Assembly (NCBI GenBank): GCA_003343705.1
Contig: QAKR01000035.1
Location: 1 to 8,589, forward strand
DNA length: 8,589 nt
From: Clostridiales bacterium
GTDB lineage: Bacteria > Bacillota > Clostridia > Oscillospirales > UBA644
Direction of reading: 5' to 3'
The notes below the pieces were generated by a model. The model had not been told where the DNA came from, made no database searches, and saw only the letters and a program-made list of their open reading frames with translations. The first letter of the stretch is position 1, and every line of letters starts with the position of its first letter. Below, in pieces: positions 1 through 5,134 of this stretch. Both the position numbers and the translations under genes were made by a program.

Positions 1-475
1 CATGGAAGAACTTCCTGCACGTAAAGAAGAAGTTGAACATGCTATGGAAGAGGGAATAGAATTTAATCTTCTTTGCAATCCTACTAAAATTACAGGATAT
101 GAAAACCCTGACGATAAACGCGACCCGAAAAACGGTTTTGTTACCGGTATGGAGTGCGTTAAAATGGAGTTGGGCGAACCTGATGCTTCCGGTCGTCGCA
201 GACCTGTTGTTATACCCGGTTCGGAATTTACAATTGATCTTGACTGTGTTATAATGTCTATCGGTACAAGCCCAAATCCGCTTATAAAATCCACAACACC
301 CGGGCTTGAAGTTACAAAACACGGAGGGCTTATTGTTAACGAAGAAACAGGCGAAACAACAAAACAAGGTGTTTATGCCGGTGGTGATGCAGTAACAGGC
401 GCTGCAACAGTTATTCTTGCAATGGGTGCAGGGAAAACAGCAGCAAAAGCAATTGACGAACATCTATCTAAATAA
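1..475 (+). CDS. gltA: NADPH-dependent glutamate synthase small subunit (3' part)
   Basis: C-terminal 157 residues of a flavin- and Fe-S-dependent pyridine nucleotide oxidoreductase; base 1 is the last base of an upstream codon, so the 5' end is outside the window. Visible hallmarks are LPARKEEVEHAMEEGIEF near the start, the MELGEPDASGRRRP stretch, the VIMSIGTSPNP strand-loop of the NAD(P)-binding domain and the C-terminal FAD-contacting GGDAVTGAATVILAMGAGK. In this family the subunit passes electrons from NADPH to glutamine-dependent glutamate formation in the cytoplasm; many Clostridia and archaea carry it as a stand-alone GltA of about 460 residues. The close relative NfnB/SudA (large subunit of the ferredoxin:NADP oxidoreductase) shares these same motifs, and the upstream neighbour that would separate the two is missing. 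Family call is firm, exact substrate less so. Confidence 0.87.
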   Translation, partial: MEELPARKEEVEHAMEEGIEFNLLCNPTKITGYENPDDKRDPKNGFVTGMECVKMELGEPDASGRRRPVVIPGSEFTIDLDCVIMSIGTSPNPLIKSTTPGLEVTKHGGLIVNEETGETTKQGVYAGGDAVTGAATVILAMGAGKTAAKAIDEHLSK

Positions 476-505
476 TAAATTAGTGTAATCCTTTAACCAT
501 ATATA

Positions 506-551
506 ACCGCAATTGCGATAAACATCAGTTTTCACAATTGCGGTAACTTTT
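506..551. terminator. Probable bidirectional terminator between convergent genes
   Basis: Perfect 10-bp inverted repeat: ACCGCAATTG at 506-515 and CAATTGCGGT at 535-544. The 19-nt loop can form a small inner AAAC/GTTT stem (520-523 with 528-531). On the plus strand it is followed by AACTTTTATAT, on the minus strand by TATATATGGTT, so U-rich tails exist both ways though neither is a clean U-run. It sits 30 bp after the gltA stop and 22 bp beyond the stop of the minus-strand gene, exactly where a shared terminator is expected. Confidence 0.65.
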
Positions 552-560
552 ATATAAATA
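547..560 (+). repeat. 14-bp direct repeat, copy 1
   Basis: CTTTTATATAAATA, found again exactly at 1147-1160, 600 bp away. The two copies lie just outside the stop and start codons of the minus-strand gene. This copy overlaps the U-rich tail of the terminator. The motif is AT-rich, so chance is possible; it may also be a trace of insertion of the gene as a unit. Confidence 0.5.
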
Positions 561-565
561 ATAGA

Positions 566-1138
566 TTATTCAAATCTGGTATAATCCCTTTCAAAAAGCC
601 TGTCACAAAGTTTCAGTTTCAATTCTTCATGAGGCATTTTTTCACATAGCTTGCCGCATATAAAACTTTTGCTTTTACCGGGATAGCGGGGTAGTTTATT
701 TTCCCTTAATATATGTGAAAGCTCATTATGCCAAAGTAAGGTAAGTTGGTTTTCAACTTTACATTTTATATTTTTAACGGGTTGTCTGATTATTTCAAAA
801 GTAACGCCGTTGCGTACATTCATAAAAACAACGCCCCAGTGATTAGGAACATGATCGGCTGCATGTATATGCCTACTCCCTACAAAAAGGTAATTAAAAT
901 CACAATATTTATCACAATTTTTTATTTGGCTTTGAAGTCTTGTGTAACTGTCACAATGGCTTTTAATTTCAATACCGATAAGCCCTTCAGGTATAACCGC
1001 AATCATATCCGCCCGGACCTTACCAATATTCTTTTCTTCTAAAAAACGCACTTTCTCGAAGAGGGTTTCGAAATATTCACAAAGAGAGTCCCGAAGCTCT
1101 GTGCTGTCTTTTCTGAATTTCCAATCGTTTTCAATCAT
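566..1138 (-). CDS. sce7726-like protein, putative PD-(D/E)XK nuclease fold
   Basis: 190 residues of a cytoplasmic protein with no membrane segment. After an N-terminal helical part (about 1-35) comes RADMIAVIP, then GIEIKSHCDSYTRLQSQI. D44, E57 and K59 fit the D-Xn-E-X-K active-site pattern of the PD-(D/E)XK fold, and the EIKSxxDSxxRLxxQ block followed by YLFVGSRH and HWGVVFM resembles sce7726-family proteins, which are largely uncharacterised. A basic, cysteine-containing tail (about 120-190) is not recognised. The start has AAGGAA about 5-6 nt upstream of ATG on the minus strand. It stands alone, convergent with gltA and divergent from the J-domain gene, is bracketed by a 14-bp repeat, and has a hairpin-rich leader. 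DNA cleavage or binding is inferred from the fold signature only. Confidence 0.72.
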   Translation of the reverse strand: MIENDWKFRKDSTELRDSLCEYFETLFEKVRFLEEKNIGKVRADMIAVIPEGLIGIEIKSHCDSYTRLQSQIKNCDKYCDFNYLFVGSRHIHAADHVPNHWGVVFMNVRNGVTFEIIRQPVKNIKCKVENQLTLLWHNELSHILRENKLPRYPGKSKSFICGKLCEKMPHEELKLKLCDRLFERDYTRFE

Positions 1139-1146
1139 ATCTGTTC

Positions 1147-1160
1147 CTTTTATATAAATA
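1147..1160 (+). repeat. 14-bp direct repeat, copy 2
   Basis: Second exact copy of CTTTTATATAAATA (first at 547-560). It starts 9 bp upstream of the minus-strand gene's ATG and overlaps the edge of its ribosome binding site. Bases just outside the 14 bp do not match in either direction. Confidence 0.5.
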
Positions 1161-1181
1161 TTGAATGTTTATAATTTATTT

Positions 1182-1196
1182 GAATATTATAACATA
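1182..1196 (+). repeat. 15-bp direct repeat, proximal copy flanking hairpin block
   Basis: GAATATTATAACATA, identical to 1342-1356, exactly 160 bp apart. On the minus strand it reads TATGTTATAATATTC and so contains an extended -10 box (TGTTATAAT). The hexamer 17 bp upstream of this copy (GCTTCG, minus strand) does not resemble a -35 box, so this is probably the derived copy, or one active only through its extended -10. The arrangement looks like a target-site duplication. Confidence 0.7.
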
Positions 1197-1341
1197 AGTT
1201 TATCTGAGCGAAGCTCAGTGTGCGGCGATAACCGCAGGGAAAACACTTTGTGTTTTCTATAAACGATGGAAATGGAGCAGTATTTGCGGAGTTATCCGCG
1301 AACGCACGCTTTGCGTGTTTGGCAGCTTTACTGCCTTCTGC
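1197..1341. repeat. Array of six hairpins; candidate small non-coding insertion element
   Basis: Six consecutive inverted repeats with very short loops: 1204-1209/1213-1218 (CTGAGC-GAA-GCTCAG), 1221-1225/1232-1236 (TGCGG/CCGCA), 1239-1246/1250-1257 (GAAAACAC-TTT-GTGTTTTC), 1286-1290/1295-1299 (GCGGA/TCCGC), 1305-1309/1313-1317 (CACGC-TTT-GCGTG) and 1321-1325/1331-1335 (GGCAG/CTGCC). A 28-nt unpaired linker at 1258-1285 separates the first three from the last three. The block is flanked by an exact 15-bp repeat and is richer in G+C than its surroundings. No reading frame and no terminal inverted repeats are seen. It could be a non-autonomous mobile repeat, a structured leader RNA of the minus-strand gene, or both. 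The seen structure is firm; the mobile interpretation is inferred. Confidence 0.65.
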
Positions 1342-1356
1342 GAATATTATAACATA
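1342..1356 (+). repeat. 15-bp direct repeat, distal copy flanking hairpin block
   Basis: Second exact copy of GAATATTATAACATA. It carries the -10 box of the minus-strand promoter described at 1346-1374 and is probably the ancestral copy, because a matching -35 box lies at the right distance behind it. Confidence 0.7.
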
Positions 1357-1374
1357 TAAAAATCAATAAATCAA
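1346..1374 (-). promoter_or_regulatory. Sigma-A type promoter for the sce7726-like gene
   Basis: On the minus strand: TTGATT (1374-1369), a 17-bp spacer, then TATAAT (1351-1346) preceded by TGT, an extended -10. Transcription would begin near 1339, the edge of the hairpin block, giving a leader of about 200 nt that contains all six hairpins before the ATG at 1138. Confidence 0.6.
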
Positions 1375-1420
1375 TTATTTTTTGTTGCAGTGATAGTTCC
1401 AATCTTTGGTAAAATATTTA

Positions 1421-1449
1421 TTGACTTTTATTTTTAAATAATATATAAT
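1421..1449 (+). promoter_or_regulatory. Sigma-A type promoter for the J-domain/HIRAN operon
   Basis: TTGACT at 1421-1426, 17-bp spacer, TATAAT at 1444-1449. Transcription would start near 1456, leaving a short leader of about 25 nt with GGGAGGT (1471-1477) just before the ATG at 1481. It is divergent from the promoter at 1346-1374; the two -35 boxes are about 46 bp apart. Confidence 0.65.
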
Positions 1450-1480
1450 ATAAAATATATTATGGAATCTGGGAGGTATT

Positions 1481-2284
1481 ATGAGTTATTTATCAATCCA
1501 CCCTGAATATGAAAAACTGCAACAAGAAGTGAACGACCTTCGTTTAGAATTGTCTGATCTTATATTTAAAAAAGATGAGCTATTACTGCATGAATGTAAA
1601 AATATTGAAGCAGATTATATGATAAAAATAAGCTCTCTTGAATATAAAGTATTTGAGCTTCAGGTAAAGATTTTTCGCATAAAACGTAAAATCGAACTTG
1701 TACAGGCAAAAGTTAATAATCAGGAAGTAATAGTTTTACCTCTAATAGAAAATCAGTTGGATGAAGAATATAGAGAATACGAAGAAAATTTACGTTCGAA
1801 GATAAATATAATTAACAATGCGCTGCATTTGCGTCAATGCCCTACGTTTACAGATGACGAAACGGCTGAGCTTAAAAGTTTATATAAAACAGTTGTTAAA
1901 ACACTTCACCCAGATTTAAATCCTAATATAACTGATGAGCAACAACAACTTTTTTTGAATGCTGTTGACGCATATGAAAACGGCGATTTAATAACTATGA
2001 AGACAATAGTTTTACTAATTGAACAAGTTGTTCCTGATGTGAATTCTGAAGACGGAATTAAACAACTTTTACATAAAAAAGAAATGCTTATACATCAAAT
2101 AGCTTTTATACAATCTGATTTAGATAAAATAAAAATATCTTTCCCATATAATCAAATTGAGTTTTTAAAGGATACTACGGCTATTGAGGCCCGAAAAACC
2201 GAACTTAATGGGTTACTTGTTGAATATAAAGAATTTTATGCATATTACGAAAAACAGCTTTCTAAAATATTAGGGCAGGTGTAA
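1481..2284 (+). CDS. Coiled-coil protein with central J-domain-like HPD motif
   Basis: 267 residues, cytoplasmic, no signal peptide or membrane helix. Residues about 8-80 and 93-115 are strongly helical with heptad-like charged patterns (coiled coil). Residues about 122-185 look like the core of a J domain: ELKSLYKTVVKTLHPDLNPN, with the HPD motif at 143-145, followed by a helix with FLNAVDAYENGDL. HPD is the motif by which J proteins stimulate the ATPase of DnaK/Hsp70. Residues about 190-262 form another helical coiled-coil region. There is no G/F region, zinc finger or C-terminal substrate domain, so it is not DnaJ itself but a type III-like J protein with its own partner-binding coils. Strong GGGAGGT ribosome site. 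The HIRAN gene follows after 3 bp, so both are probably co-translated. Its client is unknown. Confidence 0.75.
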   Translation: MSYLSIHPEYEKLQQEVNDLRLELSDLIFKKDELLLHECKNIEADYMIKISSLEYKVFELQVKIFRIKRKIELVQAKVNNQEVIVLPLIENQLDEEYREYEENLRSKINIINNALHLRQCPTFTDDETAELKSLYKTVVKTLHPDLNPNITDEQQQLFLNAVDAYENGDLITMKTIVLLIEQVVPDVNSEDGIKQLLHKKEMLIHQIAFIQSDLDKIKISFPYNQIEFLKDTTAIEARKTELNGLLVEYKEFYAYYEKQLSKILGQV

Positions 2285-2287
2285 GCA

Positions 2288-2677
2288 GTGTCGGATTTAA
2301 TCAAAATAAACGGCGGAAACATTGTAAGTATTTTGAATGGTGGTTTAGGGCTGGGGAAGCCTTTTTCAGGCCAAATATATTTGATAGATGCACATATTGC
2401 CGGAACATCTCATATTGAAAATATTAACAAATTAGAACCGGGACTTCAAATAGGGGATAAGCTTAATTTTTTTCGTGAACCACAAAATGAATTCGATAAA
2501 CTTGCAATTATAGTAAAAGACGAAAAAGGTAATAAAATAGGTTATGTACCTAAAGGGAAAAATGAAATACTCTCCCGGCTTATGGATGCCGGCAAATTAA
2601 TATATGGAACTATACATGAAAAAGAATTTGTGGGAAATTGGTTGAAAATAACTTTAAAAATATATTTAGATGATTAA
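2288..2677 (+). CDS. HIRAN-domain protein
   Basis: 129 residues that consist almost entirely of one HIRAN domain (about 26-127). Family features: DAHIAGTSHIENI, the L-x-x-G-D-x-L turn (QIGDKLNFFREPQNEFDKLAI, where REP-x-N-x-x-D is the hallmark at 63-70), KIGYVPKGKNEIL and a final GTIHEKEF strand. HIRAN domains of the eukaryotic remodeller HLTF bind 3' ends of single-stranded DNA; bacterial stand-alone versions are mostly uncharacterised, so DNA binding here is inferred. The start is GTG at 2288; no in-frame ATG precedes the domain, and a modest AGGGCAGGTG lies upstream inside the end of the J-domain gene, 3 bp away. Residues 1-25 (SDLIKINGGNIVSILNGG) form a short extra N-terminal piece. Confidence 0.82.
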   Translation: MSDLIKINGGNIVSILNGGLGLGKPFSGQIYLIDAHIAGTSHIENINKLEPGLQIGDKLNFFREPQNEFDKLAIIVKDEKGNKIGYVPKGKNEILSRLMDAGKLIYGTIHEKEFVGNWLKITLKIYLDD

Positions 2678-2690
2678 GCCGAAAGGTTTA
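2675..2690 (+). other. Small GAAA-tetraloop hairpin at the HIRAN stop codon
   Basis: TAAGCC-GAAA-GGTTTA forms a 6-bp stem (one G-U pair) with a GNRA tetraloop; its first three bases are the stop codon. No U-run follows directly, so it is not a standard terminator. It could protect or process the transcript between the HIRAN gene and the phosphodiesterase gene, or be incidental. Confidence 0.35.
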
Positions 2691-2735
2691 TTAGATATAT
2701 AACTATTGATTTTTTAAATACAGGAGAATTTGTTT

Positions 2736-3275
2736 ATGAAATTAATGATCGCATCCGATATACATGGTTCTGCATATTATTGCAACCTTATGCTTAAAAT
2801 ACTTGAAGCCGAAAACCCTGATAAACTGCTTCTTCTAGGCGATTTATTATATCACGGGCCTCGTAACGATTTACCTCGTGAATACTTACCAAAAAAGGTT
2901 ATAGAGATGCTTAATTCCATTAGCTCAAAAATCTTGGCTGTACGAGGTAATTGTGAAGCCGAAGTTGATCAGATGGTTTTAAATTTCCCTGTTTTGGCTG
3001 ACTATGCCATGGTTTTCGCTAATAGTAAGACTTTTTTTGCAACACATGGACATGTATATAATGAGAACAACCTACCTTCAATCGGGCAAGGAGATATTCT
3101 TTTAAACGGTCATACCCATATTCCCAAATTTATAAAACATGAAAACTATACTTTTATTAATCCGGGATCGGTGTCAATTCCTAAAGAAGATAGCCCTCAC
3201 AGCATTGTTATATACGAAAACGGGAATTTTAAATGGATAGATATTGAGAAACTAAGTGAGTTTATACCTGAATAA
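2736..3275 (+). CDS. yfcE: YfcE-family metallophosphodiesterase
   Basis: 179 residues, near the 184 of E. coli YfcE. The calcineurin-like dinuclear metal motifs are complete: D8-x-H10 (ASDIHG), G-D36 (LLLLGDLLYHGPRN), G-N72-C (AVRGNCEAEVDQM), H104-G-H106 (THGHVY) and G-H126-T-H128 (NGHTHIP), followed by FINPGSVSIPK. YfcE is a manganese-dependent phosphodiesterase on model substrates; its physiological substrate is not established. ATG at 2736 is chosen because AGGAG (2722-2726) is 9 nt upstream; a TTG at 2730 would be only 3 nt from that site. It lies 58 bp after the HIRAN gene and 20 bp before the acetyltransferase, probably in the same operon. Confidence 0.9.
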   Translation: MKLMIASDIHGSAYYCNLMLKILEAENPDKLLLLGDLLYHGPRNDLPREYLPKKVIEMLNSISSKILAVRGNCEAEVDQMVLNFPVLADYAMVFANSKTFFATHGHVYNENNLPSIGQGDILLNGHTHIPKFIKHENYTFINPGSVSIPKEDSPHSIVIYENGNFKWIDIEKLSEFIPE

Positions 3276-3295
3276 TAAGAGAAGGATACTTATAT

Positions 3296-3778
3296 ATGAA
3301 AATTCGTAATGCTCATAAAAATGATATTAATAAAATTCTTTCGATATATGAAAAAGCTCGTAATTTTATGATGCAAAACGGCAATCCTACACAGTGGGGA
3401 AACGTGTACCCCCAACCGGTAATCGTAAAAGAAGATATTGATAAAAACAGGCTTTTTGTATGTGAAGACGGTGGTGAGATATTTGCTGTTTTTATGTATA
3501 TGACTGAACCTGAGCCTACATACTCCGAAATAGACGGAAATTGGTTAAATGAAGAGAAATATGCCACCATTCACAGGGTTGCAAGCGATGGGTCGCATAA
3601 AGGCGTTTTATGTAATATTATTAACTGGTGTTTTTCAAAATTTGAAAACCTCAGATGCGATACACATGAAAACAATATTCCCATGCAAAATGCATTAGAA
3701 AAGAATGGGTTTATAAGATGTGGGACTATATTTCTTATTGACGGATCATCTAGAATTGCATATCAAAAAATAATATAA
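3296..3778 (+). CDS. GNAT-family N-acetyltransferase
   Basis: 160 residues. The N-terminal IRNAHKNDINKILSIYEKAR is the usual GNAT first strand and helix; FAVFMYMTEPEPTY is the central strand pair; TIHRVASDGSHKGVLCNIINWC (92-112) is the acetyl-CoA binding motif A region; and DTHENNIPMQNALEKNGFIRCG (122-143) is motif B, with the common N-x-x-M-x-x-x-L-x-x-N-G-F pattern. The pyrophosphate loop is atypical: the expected Q/R-x-x-G-x-G/A is SHKGV, with one glycine. AGAAGGA lies about 10 nt before the ATG. It would transfer an acetyl group to an amine of a small molecule or peptide; the substrate cannot be predicted. Last gene of the 1481-3778 cluster. Confidence 0.85.
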   Translation: MKIRNAHKNDINKILSIYEKARNFMMQNGNPTQWGNVYPQPVIVKEDIDKNRLFVCEDGGEIFAVFMYMTEPEPTYSEIDGNWLNEEKYATIHRVASDGSHKGVLCNIINWCFSKFENLRCDTHENNIPMQNALEKNGFIRCGTIFLIDGSSRIAYQKII

Positions 3779-3888
3779 TTTAATATATGCAGTGGTTGTA
3801 CTGATCCGATTTTTATAATCATATGATCTGTATCTTTTTTAGGCTCAAACTGTTCAAATTTTAGTTGTAGAATTTATTATTTTCCTAC

Positions 3889-3917
3889 TTGACATAATGT
3901 TACAAATATGTTAACAT
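3889..3917 (+). promoter_or_regulatory. Promoter of the envelope/P-ATPase operon
   Basis: Consensus TTGACA (3889-3894), 17-bp spacer ending in TGT, then TAACAT (3912-3917): a near-consensus extended -10 promoter. Transcription would begin near 3924. This rules out the in-frame ATG at 3908, which lies inside the promoter, and supports ATG at 3956 as the start of the next gene. Confidence 0.65.
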
Positions 3918-3955
3918 ATAAAGTGTTAATTATTATTCTTACGGGGGCTTGTTGG

Positions 3956-5134
3956 ATGAAAAAACTTATGGTTTTTGTTTTATTATTTGTGTTAATGACG
4001 GGGGTGTTTTTCTCATCCGGATTTATAGCCGAATCTAAGTGTGAATGTGTTGTTAACGGGCCGGAAAAAGTTTATCAAAATGAGAAAATAACTCTTACAT
4101 TTTTCTTCAATTGTGTTAATGCCGATGGATTTCAAGGCTCATTAAAATACGATAAATCTCTTCTTGTTTTAGAAAACTTCACTCAGGACATATCTGATAA
4201 CTGGACTATTGAATCAGCTGAGACGGCTTCAGGTGCAAATTTTATTCTTTATGGGAAAAAGAATGATGTTTTATTTGGCAAAAGAAGGGCGTTAACTGCT
4301 GTTTTTAATGTTAAAGCTAATGCCGGATCTGCGGTTAAAGTGGCTCTGGAGAATATGAAAACTACTGAAGGTGATAATAGTTATCCTGTTGCTTCAGTAG
4401 AATATACTGCAACTGTTTTGTCCTTGCCTACGCCTGATGTTGTAGGCCTTTCGTTGCTTTCAGTAACGGGTCATAAGTTGACTCCGGAATTTTCATCCTC
4501 ACAATATTCGTATAATATAACTGTATCATATTTAATAGATAAATTGCAGATATCTGCAAAAGCAACCAGTAACAATGCAACAATAAACATTGAAGACGTC
4601 AGCCTCGTTGAAAATGCGGTAACCCCTGTGAAAATTACAGTTACAGAAAATAATGTTCCGGTTGTTTATACTATATACGCTTTTCGCGAACCTAATAGAG
4701 ACAGACCTCTTTCATCTAATATAATGGTTATGGAATTACAGCTTTCTGACGGGTATGTTGAACCTGAATTTTCAGATGATATCTCTTTTTATACCGTTAC
4801 ACTTCAGAATAATATTAATGAATTCTATGTTAAACCTACACTTGCAGACCCCAATGCTTATTATACTGTTGATGGCGACGGTGAAATGAAGGTTGGGGAA
4901 AATATTGTTAAAATAACTGTGACGCCTGAAGATTTATCTGTTCAACGGGTTTTTACTTTAACCGTTACACGGCTTGATGAAAAAGTAGAAGTTACACCTT
5001 CTCAGGATGAGCCTGACTCAGGCGTTTTTCAACCGTGGCTATATGTAGTTGTTATTTTAGCCTCTGTTATTGTCATAATTCTTTTTGTGGTTATGCTCTC
5101 AATAGGAACAAGTAGAAAGAAAAATAAAAAATGA
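3956..5134 (+). CDS. Membrane-anchored surface protein: cohesin-like plus two cadherin-like domains
   Basis: 392 residues. N-terminal signal peptide (KK then a hydrophobic run, about 4-25), a cohesin-like beta-sandwich (about 30-155, with GFQGSLKYDKSLLVLE and AVFNVKANAG, typical of the cohesin/carbohydrate-module fold), then two repeats matching the cadherin-like beta-sandwich family: about 163-245 (LSLLSVTGHKLTPEFSSSQ... ending YTIYAF) and 253-339 (IMVMELQLSDGYVEPEF... ending FTLTVTR). A proline/acidic linker leads to one membrane helix (about 361-383) and a basic tail, giving an outside-facing, C-terminally anchored protein. ATG 3956 is preceded by GGGGG about 9 nt upstream; starting at 3908 would add 16 residues that disturb the signal peptide. 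No dockerin or LPxTG motif is seen. The 4-bp ATGA overlap with the next gene argues for a role alongside the P-ATPase. Ligand unknown. Confidence 0.8.
   Translation: MKKLMVFVLLFVLMTGVFFSSGFIAESKCECVVNGPEKVYQNEKITLTFFFNCVNADGFQGSLKYDKSLLVLENFTQDISDNWTIESAETASGANFILYGKKNDVLFGKRRALTAVFNVKANAGSAVKVALENMKTTEGDNSYPVASVEYTATVLSLPTPDVVGLSLLSVTGHKLTPEFSSSQYSYNITVSYLIDKLQISAKATSNNATINIEDVSLVENAVTPVKITVTENNVPVVYTIYAFREPNRDRPLSSNIMVMELQLSDGYVEPEFSDDISFYTVTLQNNINEFYVKPTLADPNAYYTVDGDGEMKVGENIVKITVTPEDLSVQRVFTLTVTRLDEKVEVTPSQDEPDSGVFQPWLYVVVILASVIVIILFVVMLSIGTSRKKNKK

Larger units (their letters stand above)
1139..1480. other. 342-bp intergenic region with divergent promoters and hairpin block
   Basis: No convincing coding frame or tRNA is seen here. 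The stretch holds the ribosome binding site and leader of the minus-strand gene, two copies of a 15-bp repeat, the six-hairpin block between them, a minus-strand promoter (1346-1374) and a plus-strand promoter (1421-1449). The ends are extremely AT-rich, while 1204-1335 is close to 50 percent G+C, a sharp change in composition. Confidence 0.75.

Noticed and set aside
746..1042. 98-codon plus-strand open frame
   Set aside because: It is antisense to the sce7726-like gene, has no ribosome site and no recognisable domain; the minus-strand protein has family motifs.
1186..1191. Inner TATAAT as a full promoter for the minus-strand gene
   Set aside because: No -35-like hexamer lies 16-18 bp upstream (GCTTCG at 17 bp); kept only as a possible extended -10 start within the duplicated repeat.
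1197..1341. CRISPR array or riboswitch
   Set aside because: The hairpins differ in sequence and are not repeats with regular spacers, and no known riboswitch core or tRNA-like T-box pattern could be recognised.
3790..3814. Terminator after the acetyltransferase gene
   Set aside because: CAGT/ACTG gives only a 4-bp stem with a 6-nt loop before ATCCGATTTTT; too weak to call. The palindrome ATCATATGAT nearby has no loop.
3908..3955. In-frame ATG at 3908 as start of the surface protein
   Set aside because: It overlaps the promoter spacer and -10 box, has no ribosome site and spoils the signal peptide; ATG 3956 begins with MKK plus a hydrophobic run.
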